The position numbers were made by a program, and so were the translations under genes. From Cypionkella sp. (lineage in GTDB: Bacteria; Pseudomonadota; Alphaproteobacteria; Rhodobacterales; Rhodobacteraceae), in contig NZ_JAQGKQ010000015.1 of assembly GCF_028290025.1 (NCBI RefSeq), positions 1 through 64,000 of the forward strand: DNA of 64,000 nt, given 5' to 3'. Below, one piece after another: positions 25,014-33,611 of this stretch. The notes under the pieces are model-generated. The model was not told the origin of the DNA and did not search any database. It saw only the letters and a program-made list of their open reading frames with translations. Positions within the stretch are counted from its first letter, which is position 1. The number at the start of each line of letters is the position of its first letter.

Positions 25014-26249
25014 ATGCCGATCTCTGCCCTTACTGGAAGCAGGCTGCGCGAGAGGCGGGTGGCTTTGGGGTTGCGGCAGGCGGATCTGGCTTTTTCGGTC
25101 GGGATATCAGCGTCTTATCTCAACCTGATCGAGCATAACCGCCGCCGCATTGCGGAGCCCTTGCTGTTGCGGCTGGCCGAGGCTTTGGATCAGCCGGTGC
25201 AAAACTTTCAGGAGGGTATTGCGGGCACCGTTCTGGACGATCTGCGCGCGGCGTCGGCGCGGTTGCCGGGGGCGGAGGTGGACCGTAGTGAAGATTTTGC
25301 GGGCAGATTTCCGGGTTGGGCTGCGACGGTGATCGGCTTGCACCAGCGGGTTGCAGGGCTGGAGCGCGCGCTAGAGGCGATGAACGACCGGATGAGCCAC
25401 GATCCGCATCTGTCGGCAAGCCTGCATGAGGTTTTGTCGGCGGTGGCCTCGGTGCGGTCAACGGCGGCAATTTTGGCCGATACCGAGGATATAGAGCCGG
25501 AATGGCAGGGGCGGTTTTTGGGGAACCTGCAACAGGACAGCAAGCGGCTGGCGGTCGGGGCGGAAGCTTTGGTGCGATATTTGGATAACGCCGGCCACGC
25601 AGAGGAGCAGGTGCTGGCCTCGCCGCAAGAAGAATTAGAGGCGTGGCTGCTGGCGCAGGATTGGCGGCCAAGCGATGCAAGCGGTCTAGCCTTGGCTGCG
25701 GCACGGCAGATGGCAGCGGCGTGGTTGGCGCAAGCGGCGCGCGATCTGGCGGTCTATCCCGCGGCGGAGTTTGCAGGCGCGCTGGACGCACTCGGGCTTG
25801 ATCCGGTCGCACTGGCGGCGCGATTTGGCGGCGAGGTGCTGGCGGCGTTCCGGCGCCTTGCTTTGCACCCGGGTATGCAGGCCGGGTTGGTGGTCTGCGA
25901 TGCCTCGGGTACGCTGATATTTCGCAAGCCCATCGCGGGCTTTGCCTTGCCACGGTTCGGGGCGGCTTGCCCGCTTTGGCCGTTGTTCGCGGCGCTATCG
26001 CGGCCAATGACGCCGATTGAGATGGTGATCGAAACCGCAGGGCCACAAGCCGCGCGGTTTAGGGTTCGGGCGTTTTGTCAGCCATATTTCCCGCAAGGGT
26101 TTCGCGGACCGGAACTGCGCGAGGCGGCGATGCTGATCTTGCCCGAAGTCGGGCGCGGCGGCGATGCTTTGTTGGTGGGCTCTACCTGTCGGATTTGCCA
26201 GCGTGAGGCGTGTCCGGCGCGGCGGGAGCCTTCGATTTTGTCGGCGTGA
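25014..26249 (+). CDS. XRE family regulator with ScfR (short-chain fatty acyl) domain
   Basis: This is a 411-aa transcription factor. The N-terminal XRE helix-turn-helix is at residues about 7-60 (LRERRVALGLRQADLAFSVGIS, SYLNLIEHNRRRI). The long C-terminal sensor part ends in the cysteine motif CRICQREACPARREPS, the hallmark of RamB/PrpR/MccR-type regulators that respond to acyl-CoAs in acetate, propionate or 2-methylcitrate metabolism. The ATG at 25014 is preceded by AGGAG at 25002-25006. The AAGTTTGCAA-type operator upstream suggests autoregulation. The gene is followed by a two-component system that also looks acetate-related. Confidence 0.85.
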   Translation: MPISALTGSRLRERRVALGLRQADLAFSVGISASYLNLIEHNRRRIAEPLLLRLAEALDQPVQNFQEGIAGTVLDDLRAASARLPGAEVDRSEDFAGRFPGWAATVIGLHQRVAGLERALEAMNDRMSHDPHLSASLHEVLSAVASVRSTAAILADTEDIEPEWQGRFLGNLQQDSKRLAVGAEALVRYLDNAGHAEEQVLASPQEELEAWLLAQDWRPSDASGLALAAARQMAAAWLAQAARDLAVYPAAEFAGALDALGLDPVALAARFGGEVLAAFRRLALHPGMQAGLVVCDASGTLIFRKPIAGFALPRFGAACPLWPLFAALSRPMTPIEMVIETAGPQAARFRVRAFCQPYFPQGFRGPELREAAMLILPEVGRGGDALLVGSTCRICQREACPARREPSILSA

Positions 26250-26265
26250 GGGTTGGAAGGGGGGA

Positions 26266-26299
26266 GCCTCCGGCGGGGATTTTTAAGAACAGGTGAATT
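26266..26299 (+). repeat. Dispersed intergenic repeat, copy A
   Basis: It starts GCCTCCGGCGGGGATTTTT and ends in a GTGAATT-like tail. It is one of two neighbouring copies in the gap between the ScfR gene and the response regulator, and related to 54351-54384. Confidence 0.65.
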
Positions 26300-26312
26300 G
26301 TTAAGGCTAAGA

Positions 26313-26346
26313 GCCTCTGGCGGGAGTATTTGGGCCAATGTGAATT
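26313..26346 (+). repeat. Dispersed intergenic repeat, copy B
   Basis: It starts GCCTCTGGCGGGAGTATTT and continues into TGGGCCAATGTGAATT. It lies 47 bp after copy A in direct orientation. Elements of this form are scattered through Rhodobacterales genomes (recollection, not searched). Confidence 0.65.
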
Positions 26347-26408
26347 GGCAGAGGACTTTCTTTGACAGTGTGGGGCTTTGCGCGGATAGTTGGGTTGGGG
26401 GAGATTAT

Positions 26409-26774
26409 ATGCGTCAGGTTTTGCTGATCGAGGATGAGGCCAATATCGCAGAGGCGTTGCGGTTTATTCTGTCGCGCGATGGCTGGGAGGTATCGGTGGT
26501 GGCGGATGGCGCTCTGGCTTTGGCCGAGGTGGCGCGGCTGCGGCCCGATCTGGTGATCCTCGACTCGATGTTGCCCGGAATGAGCGGGTTGGAAATTTTG
26601 ACCGCTTTGCGGGCTGATCCTTTGCATCAAGCTTTGCCGATCCTGATGCTCACCGCCAAAGGCCAGTTGCGCGACCGTGAGGCGGCAGAGCGCGCCGGGG
26701 TATCGGCGTTTATGAGCAAGCCGTTTGATAACTCAGAAATTCGCGCTTTGGTGCGGGAATTGCTCGGGGCGTAA
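26409..26774 (+). CDS. Receiver-only response regulator
   Basis: This 121-aa protein is a single CheY-like receiver domain: acidic pocket IEDE (residues 7-10), phosphoacceptor Asp52 in VILDSMLPGMSG, Thr82 in LMLTAKG and Lys104 in FMSKPFDN. There is no DNA-binding output domain. The ATG at 26409 follows GGGGGAG; an upstream in-frame extension runs through the dispersed repeats and is rejected. It ends in TAATG shared with the next gene and is the presumed partner of the sensor kinase at 27031, so output must go through another protein. Confidence 0.9.
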   Translation: MRQVLLIEDEANIAEALRFILSRDGWEVSVVADGALALAEVARLRPDLVILDSMLPGMSGLEILTALRADPLHQALPILMLTAKGQLRDREAAERAGVSAFMSKPFDNSEIRALVRELLGA

Positions 26775-27031
26775 TGCGCAGGCCCGCGGCTCCCTTGTTC
26801 CTCGCCCGAGCGGTCTACCGTCAGCGCCGCCTGCGAGATGCCGCCCGGTTGTTGCCGATCTTTGGCTTCTTTTTGCTGATGTTGCCATTGATGTGGGGCA
26901 GTGCCGCAGGGGCGGGTCGGGTGGCGGTCTATGTGTTCGGCGTATGGGCCTTGCTGATCGGCCTCGCGGCTTACGTAGCCCCCGGTCTCGCGCAACCCGA
27001 GGCCGATGCGCAGCAGCCCGAGGACGCCTGA
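26774..27031 (+). CDS. Small membrane protein between response regulator and kinase
   Basis: The 85-aa protein has a basic N-terminus (MRRPAAPLFLARAVYRQRRLRD), two membrane segments (LLPIFGFFLLMLPLMWG and VAVYVFGVWALLIGLAAYVA) and an acidic tail. I do not recognise a named family. It overlaps the response-regulator stop (TAATG) and the kinase start (ATGA), so it is translated with both. A role in assembling or tuning the membrane kinase is inferred from position only. Confidence 0.75.
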   Translation: MRRPAAPLFLARAVYRQRRLRDAARLLPIFGFFLLMLPLMWGSAAGAGRVAVYVFGVWALLIGLAAYVAPGLAQPEADAQQPEDA

Positions 27032-29748
27032 TGCCGTTCAATGTGCTGGTGCTGACCTGTCTGGCCTATGTGGCGTTCTTGTTCGTGGTGGCCTTTGTCG
27101 TCGAACGCCGCGCCTCGCGCGGTGAGATGCGGTTCTTACGCTCACCCGTGGTCTACACATTATCGCTGTCAATCTACTGCACCGCTTGGACGTTCTACGG
27201 CGCAGTGGGGTCAGCCGCCCGCACGGGCCTCGAGTTCCTGACGATCTACCTCGGCCCCACCTTGGTGTTCGTCGGCTGGTGGTGGGTTTTGCGCAAACTC
27301 GTCCGCATCGGGCGTAGGCAGCGTGTCACCTCGATTGCCGATCTGATCTCCAGCCGCTACGGCAAATCCAACCTGCTTGGCGTGTTGGTGACGGTGATCG
27401 CCGTGGTGGCGGCCACGCCCTATATCGCGCTGCAACTGCAATCGGTGACGCTATCTTTCAGCGTCTTCGCGCAAACCACACCCGAGACTTGGGTGATGCC
27501 CGACCGTGATGCCACCGCGATCTGGGTGGCGGCGGGCCTTGCGCTGTTCACCATCCTGTTCGGCACCCGCAACCTCGACGCCAAAGAGCAGCACCACGGC
27601 ATCGTCATGGCGATTGCGGTAGAGGCGGTTGTGAAGCTGGTCGCCCTGCTGGCGGTCGGCATCTTCGTGGTCTGGGGCCTTGGCGGCGGCCCGGTGGCGA
27701 TGATCGAGCGGATTGAGGCTTACACCGATCCGAACTGGGCGATCCAGCCGGGGCGCTGGGCGGGCCTGATCTTCCTGTCAGCCGCCGCCGTCATCACCCT
27801 GCCACGGATGTTTCAAGTGCTGGTGGTCGAAAGCGTTGATGAGGCGCATCTGTCTCGCGCGTCTTGGGCGTTCCCGGCCTATCTGTTCGCGATGAGCCTG
27901 TTCATCCTGCCCATCGCGGTGATCGGCCTCGACCGGATGCCATCTGGCACAAACCCTGACATGATGGTGCTGACGCTGCCGCTGCAAGAGGGCCAAGGTG
28001 CCCTTGCACTGCTGGCATTCCTCGGGGGGTTTTCCTCGGCGACCTCGATGGTGATCGTCGAAACCATTGCCCTTGCCACGATGGTCTCAAACCACATCCT
28101 GATGCCCGCTTGGCTTTGGCTGCGCCCGCAAGCGGCGCTTTCCGGCAACCTGCGCGGGGCGATCCTGCTTGCGCGACGTTTGTCGATCATCATGGTGCTG
28201 GCGCTGGGGCTGGAGTATTTCCGGCTGTCCGGCGGTTCGGCGGCCCTCGCGGCCATCGGTCAGATCGCCTTTGCCGGGATGGCGCAGGTGTTGCCTGCGA
28301 TGCTCGGCGGCATATTCTGGCGCGGTGGCACCAAACTGGGCGCAACCTTGGGCCTCAGCATCGGCTTTGCCACTTGGGGCTTCACGCTGTTCCTGCCATC
28401 CTTCGGCGCAGGGGCTGCGATCTCGGCAGAGGTGCTGCAAAACGGCTTGTTCGGTCTGCATTGGCTGCGCCCGCAGGCGTTGTTTGGCAGCGACGGCATG
28501 GACCCGCTGATCCACTCGATCTTCTGGTCGCTGGCGCTCAACATCGCGGGATATGCGGCGGGCTCGCTGCTGTCGTTCCCCGATCCGGTCGAACGCATCC
28601 AAGGCGCTGCCTTCGTCAATGCCTTCGATGATGAGTTGCAGGCTGAACGTTTGGGTTGGACGCATGGGCAGGCCGAACCCGAGGCGCTGATGAATATGGC
28701 GCAGCGCATCATCGGCGACGAAGCCGCGATTTCATTCTTTGAGGCTGAAGCCCGCGCGCAAGGCAAGGCTGGGTTTCTACCCGATCTGACCCCAAGTTTC
28801 TTGGCCGGGTTGGAGCGTAATCTCGCAGGCTCTGTCGGGGCTGCAACCGCACATGCGATGATCAGCCAGTTGTTTGGGCGCGCTACGGTGACGGTGGAGG
28901 ATTTGATGGCGGTGGCAACCGAGGCCGCACAGATCATGGAATATTCGGCGCGACTGGAAGAAAAACAGGGTGAACTTTCCCGCACCGCGCGGCAACTGCG
29001 CGAGGTCAACGAAAAGCTGACGCAATTGTCGGTGCAAAAAGATGCGTTCCTCAGCCAGATCAGCCATGAACTCCGCACGCCGATGACCTCTATCCGCGCG
29101 TTTTCTGAGATTTTGGCGGAAGGTGATCTGCCGAAAGCCCGGGTGGCGGAATACGGCCAGATTATCCACACCGAGGCGCGGCGGCTGACCCGTCTGCTGG
29201 ATGATCTGCTCGATTTGTCGGTGCTGGAAAATGGTGCTGTGCAGCTAAATCTGACGCTGTCGCATCTGGGCCAGATGATCGACCGCGCCTTGGCGGTGTC
29301 CAGCCAAACCCGACCAGAGCGCACCTTTGACATCCGCCGCGACTATCCGTCAGAGGAGATATATCTGCGCACCGATGCCGACCGTTTGGTGCAGGTGTTC
29401 ATCAATCTGATCTCTAACGCGCGGAAATATTGCGCGTCGGATGCCCCGGTGTTGCGCATTTCGGTGCGGCAAAAGGGCGGGCGCGTGGTGGTTGATTTCA
29501 TCGACAATGGCGCGGGCATTGCCAAAGACGCCCAAGGGCTGATCTTTGAGAAATTTGCCCGACTGAGTGACGATGGCAGGGCGGGCGGTGCAGGGCTGGG
29601 CTTGGCAATTTGCCGCGAGATCATGGCCAATCTTGGCGGCACCGTCACCTATTTGCCGGGACAAAGGGGTGCTGCATTCCGGGTGACGCTGCCGCTTCGA
29701 ATGGACAAATTGGTCATGGAGAAACAGGACGCAGAGAAACTGCGGTAA
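27031..29748 (+). CDS. Sensor histidine kinase with SLC5/SSS transporter-like domain
   Basis: The 905-aa protein has an N-terminal sodium:solute-symporter-like membrane domain (about residues 1-510, some 13 helices, for example IYCTAWTFYGAVGSAARTG and GFSSATSMVIVETIALATM). A cytoplasmic linker with coiled-coil-like helices follows. The HisKA domain has His679 in QISHELRTPMTS, and the HATPase domain shows NLISNARKY, DNGAGIA and GLGLAICRE. This is the CrbS/PutP-like class; CrbS with CrbR controls acetate use in Vibrio and Pseudomonas. There is no C-terminal receiver. An alternative in-frame start far upstream lies in the response-regulator gene and is rejected. Confidence 0.9.
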   Translation: MPFNVLVLTCLAYVAFLFVVAFVVERRASRGEMRFLRSPVVYTLSLSIYCTAWTFYGAVGSAARTGLEFLTIYLGPTLVFVGWWWVLRKLVRIGRRQRVTSIADLISSRYGKSNLLGVLVTVIAVVAATPYIALQLQSVTLSFSVFAQTTPETWVMPDRDATAIWVAAGLALFTILFGTRNLDAKEQHHGIVMAIAVEAVVKLVALLAVGIFVVWGLGGGPVAMIERIEAYTDPNWAIQPGRWAGLIFLSAAAVITLPRMFQVLVVESVDEAHLSRASWAFPAYLFAMSLFILPIAVIGLDRMPSGTNPDMMVLTLPLQEGQGALALLAFLGGFSSATSMVIVETIALATMVSNHILMPAWLWLRPQAALSGNLRGAILLARRLSIIMVLALGLEYFRLSGGSAALAAIGQIAFAGMAQVLPAMLGGIFWRGGTKLGATLGLSIGFATWGFTLFLPSFGAGAAISAEVLQNGLFGLHWLRPQALFGSDGMDPLIHSIFWSLALNIAGYAAGSLLSFPDPVERIQGAAFVNAFDDELQAERLGWTHGQAEPEALMNMAQRIIGDEAAISFFEAEARAQGKAGFLPDLTPSFLAGLERNLAGSVGAATAHAMISQLFGRATVTVEDLMAVATEAAQIMEYSARLEEKQGELSRTARQLREVNEKLTQLSVQKDAFLSQISHELRTPMTSIRAFSEILAEGDLPKARVAEYGQIIHTEARRLTRLLDDLLDLSVLENGAVQLNLTLSHLGQMIDRALAVSSQTRPERTFDIRRDYPSEEIYLRTDADRLVQVFINLISNARKYCASDAPVLRISVRQKGGRVVVDFIDNGAGIAKDAQGLIFEKFARLSDDGRAGGAGLGLAICREIMANLGGTVTYLPGQRGAAFRVTLPLRMDKLVMEKQDAEKLR

Positions 29749-29810
29749 CGTAAACGCTTTGTTAGGTTGGCTGCGTCTAGATGGGCTTTGCAGTCGGTTA
29801 GGGAAACAAA

Positions 29811-30776
29811 GTGGCAGATACACAGCAAGACGGCGTTATCCGGCGCAAGATCGCGGCGATCAAGGCATTGCTGGCCGAAGGTGGGCCGGGGGCGGATCGC
29901 AGTTGGCGGCTGGCTTTGGCGCGGGCGGCGCGCGATTGCCTAAGCCTGCCGCTCGAAGTCACCTCGCTTAGCTTGCACCACCGATCACTGGCGGAATTGC
30001 TGGAATTGCCGCCGCAACAGGCGCTGATTGCGGTGCTGCAAGGCCCGAGTGAAGGCATGGGCTTGCTGATTATCTCACCGCAAGTGCTGGCGGCGATGAT
30101 CGAGTCGCAGACCTTGGGCAAGGTTTCCACCGTGCAGCTAACGGGGCGCAAGCCGACCCGCACCGATGCCGCGATGGTGGCCCCGACGCTGGATGCAGCA
30201 CTTGAGGGGCTGGAGCAGATGCTGGCGCAAGAGGCTGACTTGCAATGGGCGGGCGGCTTTCGCTATGCCAGCTTCTTGGATGATCCCCGCCCGCTGGGGC
30301 TGCTGTTGGAAGACATCGACTACCGGGTTTTGACGGCAGAGGTCTCGCTGGGCTTAGGTGCGCGGCAGGGCTCGGTGCTGCTGGCGCTGCCTGCGGATGG
30401 CAAAGCGCCAATGCCAGCCCGTCCTACGCCGGGACCAGAGGCGCAGTTGCAATCAGGGCTCGCCTTCGCGCAGGCTTTGGCTGAACAGGTGGAAGACGCC
30501 GGGTGCGTATTGAATGCAGTGGTCAGCAGGGTTTCGTTACCGTTGCACCGGGTAATGGGGCTGCAAGTCGGTGAGGTTATCCTTCTGCAACGCGCCGCGA
30601 TTGACCGCATTCATCTGGAAGGTTTGGATGGGCGCAGCATGATCGACGGCAGGCTCGGTCAAAATCGCGGTATGCGGGCTATTCGTCTGACGCCAAACGA
30701 GGCGCAAGCCTTGGCCCTGCCGAAGGCTCAGGTATTCGAGGCGATTACTGGCGAACCGATGCGGCAAACCGGGTAA
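29811..30776 (+). CDS. FliM/FliN family (SpoA domain) protein
   Basis: This is a 321-aa protein with a C-terminal SpoA/FliN-like domain (about residues 225-310: VVSRVSLPLHRVMGLQVGEVI, LQRAAIDRIHLEG). The first 220 residues are less conserved, and the middle recalls the FliM CheC-like part. Such proteins act in the flagellar switch C-ring; alphaproteobacteria of this group carry one outside the main fla cluster, as here. GTG at 29811 is used as start since GTG-GCA-GAT begins the only full-length frame. It lies 62 bp after the sensor kinase; cotranscription is possible but no functional tie is evident. Confidence 0.75.
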   Translation: MADTQQDGVIRRKIAAIKALLAEGGPGADRSWRLALARAARDCLSLPLEVTSLSLHHRSLAELLELPPQQALIAVLQGPSEGMGLLIISPQVLAAMIESQTLGKVSTVQLTGRKPTRTDAAMVAPTLDAALEGLEQMLAQEADLQWAGGFRYASFLDDPRPLGLLLEDIDYRVLTAEVSLGLGARQGSVLLALPADGKAPMPARPTPGPEAQLQSGLAFAQALAEQVEDAGCVLNAVVSRVSLPLHRVMGLQVGEVILLQRAAIDRIHLEGLDGRSMIDGRLGQNRGMRAIRLTPNEAQALALPKAQVFEAITGEPMRQTG

Positions 30777-30875
30777 CTCTGTAGCTGAAAATCCTAAGAT
30801 TTCCTTAACGGATTTCCCAATACCTTGAAACACAACACTATTCTAAGCTGTCCCCGCGTGGACAACCTGCCAGCT

Positions 30876-31835
30876 TTAAATCCGATCAGCTTCCGCCTCA
30901 GCCGCTAAAGCATCAATCTGCCCGCGCAGATGCTCCAGATTATAGCCAAACTTTGCCGGAGTATTGATCAACTCATCCGTAGAAGCCTGCCCTGCATTCA
31001 TCAGCGCCCAGACCACCGAACACCGATTTCCCGAAGCACAATAAGCAAACACCGGCCCGGTAGCCTCCGCCAAAGCCGCCGCCTGCGCCCGCAGATTTTC
31101 CTGCGTCAACGCCCCACCAATCACCGGGTTGGCGATGAATGTCAGACCCTCCGCCTCTGCAGCGGCCTTCATCACTTCGGTGTGCAAATGGGGCGGAATC
31201 TCAGCATCCGGGCGATTGTCGATCACGGTCGTATAGCCCGCCGCCTTGATCGCGGCCAGATCAGAAGGCTCGATCTGCGGCGAGACGGCATAAGTCGGGG
31301 TCAGGGCGCGAATGTCCATTTTGTTCCTCGGGCTGTCGGTCAGAGTATCCGGGTTGATCGGGGCGTCGGTGTCGCTCAGATTATCGTAAATCGCTGTAGT
31401 ATCGGCCAGCGCGGCGCGATCCAGACGCGCCCGCAGGACGGGTGCGACCACCATACCGCCGAGCATAGCCAATAGAAAGAGCACGCCATTGTTGCCGCCA
31501 AAGCTTATGGAGGCAAGCGCCGGGCCGGGGCAAAGTCCCGCCAACGCCCAGCCCATGCCGAACAGCAGCGAGCCGACGATCAGATTGCGGTCGATCCGAT
31601 GACTGGTGGCGGGCGGCAGATCAAGGTTGAGATATGACCGATCCAGCTTTGAGGCCACCCGCCAAGCCGCAGCCATCGGCAGGATTGCCCCGACCATCAC
31701 AAAGGCCAACGTAGGATCCCAAGTGCCGAACAGGTCGAGAAAGCCTTGAACCCTCAACGTGTCGGTCATCCCCGACAAGCGCAGCCCGGCGCCAAACAAT
31801 CCGCCGGACAGTAAAGCGTAGCCGTAACGCTGCAT
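30876..31835 (-). CDS. YeeE/YedE-type permease (DUF6691) fused to TIGR01244 (DUF442) sulfur domain
   Basis: The 319-aa single frame has two modules. Residues 1-140 form the DUF6691 half of a YeeE/YedE thiosulfate/sulfur transporter (GAGLRLSGMTDTLRVQGFLDL, GMGWALAGLCPGPALAS). Residues 173-319 match the TIGR01244 phosphatase-like sulfurtransferase domain, beginning MDIRALTPTYAVSPQI and holding the active-site loop YCASGNRC. The second module has its own ATG (31319) with GAGGA at ideal spacing, so it may also be made separately. In related genomes I expect two genes. The first start overlaps the previous gene's stop (TGATG). Confidence 0.8.
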   Translation of the reverse strand: MQRYGYALLSGGLFGAGLRLSGMTDTLRVQGFLDLFGTWDPTLAFVMVGAILPMAAAWRVASKLDRSYLNLDLPPATSHRIDRNLIVGSLLFGMGWALAGLCPGPALASISFGGNNGVLFLLAMLGGMVVAPVLRARLDRAALADTTAIYDNLSDTDAPINPDTLTDSPRNKMDIRALTPTYAVSPQIEPSDLAAIKAAGYTTVIDNRPDAEIPPHLHTEVMKAAAEAEGLTFIANPVIGGALTQENLRAQAAALAEATGPVFAYCASGNRCSVVWALMNAGQASTDELINTPAKFGYNLEHLRGQIDALAAEAEADRI

Positions 31836-32254
31836 CAGATCACTCCAAGCAGGTGACGCAGCAGCGCAATGGTCAGCCCGCCCGCAAGCACATAGATCAG
31901 CGTGGCGACGATGCTGCGCAGCGACAGCCGCGAAATGCCGCAAACGCCGTGCCCCGAGGTGCATCCGCCTGCCAGACGGACACCTATGCCGACCAGCAAT
32001 CCTGCAAGCATGATCACGAACCAGTTGGTTGTAAGGTGGGTCTCTCCGCCGATAACCAGCCACAAGAGATAGGGCACACCGACCAAGCCGACCAAAAACA
32101 CCAGCCTCTCGGCCCAATTGCTCCAACCCGTGCCATCGACCAGCCCGCCGATAATGCCAGAAGCACCCATCACACGACCATTATAAAGCAGGAAGACTGA
32201 ACCCGCACTGCCAATCATCAAACCGCCCGCAAGTCCCCAAAACCAATCCAGCAT
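31835..32254 (-). CDS. YeeE/YedE family permease
   Basis: The 139-aa membrane protein is the first half-size YeeE/YedE subunit (PmpA-like), believed to import sulfur compounds such as thiosulfate. It has LAGGLMIGSAGSVFLLYNGRVMGASGIIGG, then VGIGVRLAGGCTSGHGVCGISRLSLRS with the conserved Cys pair, and a final helix. ATG 32254 is taken (a GTG at 32257 is one codon earlier). It is coupled to the DUF6691 fusion by a one-base stop/start overlap, and the MBL gene lies 18 bp upstream, giving a three-gene sulfur operon on the minus strand. Confidence 0.9.
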   Translation of the reverse strand: MLDWFWGLAGGLMIGSAGSVFLLYNGRVMGASGIIGGLVDGTGWSNWAERLVFLVGLVGVPYLLWLVIGGETHLTTNWFVIMLAGLLVGIGVRLAGGCTSGHGVCGISRLSLRSIVATLIYVLAGGLTIALLRHLLGVI

Positions 32255-32272
32255 CACAGCACATCCCCGCTT

Positions 32273-33136
32273 TTACAGGCCATTTAGCGGCACTTTCAGG
32301 TAGGACAAGCCGTTGTCCTCGGGCTCTGGCATCTGACCGGCGCGCATATTGATTTGCAGCGAGGGGATGATCAGCTTTGGCATCGGCAGGGTGGCATCGC
32401 GCGTCTCACGCAGGGCGACGAAATCCGCACGGCTGCGGCCCGCGCCGACATGGACGTTCAGCGCTTTTTGCGCGCCGACGGTGGATTCCCACGCAAATTT
32501 ATCGCGCCCCGGGGCTTTGTAGTCGTGACCGACGAAGATCCGCGTGTCGTCGGGCAGGGCTAGGATGCGCTGCACGGAGTCGAACATTACCTCGGCGGAA
32601 CCACCGGGGAAATCGCAGCGGGCAGTGCCAAAATCGGGCATGAACAAACTATCGCCGACAAAAGCCGCGTCGCCAGCCACATAGGTCAGGCACGCCGGAG
32701 TATGCCCTGGAGTGTGCATCACATCGACCCGCAACTGACCGACCATCAGGCTATCGCCTTCGCGGAACAGCCTATCGAACTGGCTGCCGTCGCGGGCGAA
32801 GCGGGTGCCCTCGTTAAAAATTTTGCCGAAAGTTTCCTGCACCACGGTAATCTGATCGCCAATCCCGATCTGACCGCCGAGTGCCTCTTGGAGATAGGGC
32901 GCGGCGGAAAGATGATCGGCGTGGACATGGGTTTCTAGAACCCATTGCAGATCAAGCTGTTGCGCACGAATGAAGGCGATCACCGCATCGGCAGAGCGGG
33001 TGTCGGTGCGACCCGAGCTATAGTCGAAATCGAGCACGGAATCGATCACGGCGCAGGCGCGGCCGTTTGGCTCGTGCAGCACATAGGTGATGGTGTTGGT
33101 GGCCTCGTCGAAAAAGGCATGGACGTCGGGGTGCAT
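32273..33136 (-). CDS. MBL-fold hydrolase, persulfide dioxygenase (Blh/ETHE1-like)
   Basis: The 287-aa metallo-beta-lactamase-fold protein carries THVHADHLSAAPYL (metal motif HxHxDH), HTPGHTPACLTYV, VGDSLFMPDFGTARCDFPGG and VGHDYKAPGRD. This pattern is that of sulfur/persulfide dioxygenases (ETHE1, Blh), which oxidise glutathione persulfide to sulfite. It is first in an operon with two YeeE/YedE half-permeases and a TIGR01244 domain, the well-known sulfide-detoxification set. No BigR or SqrR regulator is adjacent; the divergent neighbour is a DksA-like gene 147 bp away. Confidence 0.9.
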   Translation of the reverse strand: MHPDVHAFFDEATNTITYVLHEPNGRACAVIDSVLDFDYSSGRTDTRSADAVIAFIRAQQLDLQWVLETHVHADHLSAAPYLQEALGGQIGIGDQITVVQETFGKIFNEGTRFARDGSQFDRLFREGDSLMVGQLRVDVMHTPGHTPACLTYVAGDAAFVGDSLFMPDFGTARCDFPGGSAEVMFDSVQRILALPDDTRIFVGHDYKAPGRDKFAWESTVGAQKALNVHVGAGRSRADFVALRETRDATLPMPKLIIPSLQINMRAGQMPEPEDNGLSYLKVPLNGL

Positions 33137-33283
33137 GGCAGTCTCCTTCGGCTTTGTGTGTCAAGGTAAGTCTTGGCGAGATCCACCGCAATGTCGGAAT
33201 GCGTTTGGGCCGGTTTATTGACCTGCATCAAGGACGCGGGCTGCGGCTCGTCTAGAGTGGATGCAGTCAGGAAAGGACAACCC

Positions 33284-33601
33284 ATGACGTCGAGCGAAGC
33301 CCGAAAAGCGCAAATGCAACAAAGACTTGCCGCCTTGAAGGGACGGCTCAGTGGCATTTCGACCGAACTTGTTGCTGAACATTCTTCGGACTGGGAGGAT
33401 CTTGCCATCGAGCGTGAGGGCGATGAAGTGCTAGAGAGTATCGGCAACGCAGGATTGCTCGAAATCCGGCGCATCGAAGCGGCTTTGGCGCGGATTGAGC
33501 TCGGCGACTATGGTTTATGCGTCACTTGCGGCGGGCCAATCGAGCCGGAGAGGTTGGATGCGCTGCCTGACACGCCGTTTTGCCGCAACTGCGCCAGCTA
33601 G
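33284..33601 (+). CDS. TraR/DksA-type C4 zinc-finger protein
   Basis: This 105-aa small DksA relative has an N-terminal coiled-coil (ARKAQMQQRLAALKGRL), an acidic middle and a C-terminal zinc finger CVTCGGPIEPERLDALPDTPFCRNC with four cysteines. Proteins of this size act on RNA polymerase through the secondary channel or have unknown roles. ATG 33284 is chosen, with GGAAAGGA just before; the longer in-frame extension to 33173 is not family-like. It is divergent from the persulfide dioxygenase operon and followed 10 bp later by a tiny gene. Confidence 0.85.
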   Translation: MTSSEARKAQMQQRLAALKGRLSGISTELVAEHSSDWEDLAIEREGDEVLESIGNAGLLEIRRIEAALARIELGDYGLCVTCGGPIEPERLDALPDTPFCRNCAS

Positions 33602-33611
33602 GAGAAAGCCA

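Noticed and set aside
24824-25015. 63-codon minus-strand ORF in the AT-rich gap
   Set aside because: It overlaps the operator and start of the ScfR gene, lacks a Shine-Dalgarno sequence and has no domain.
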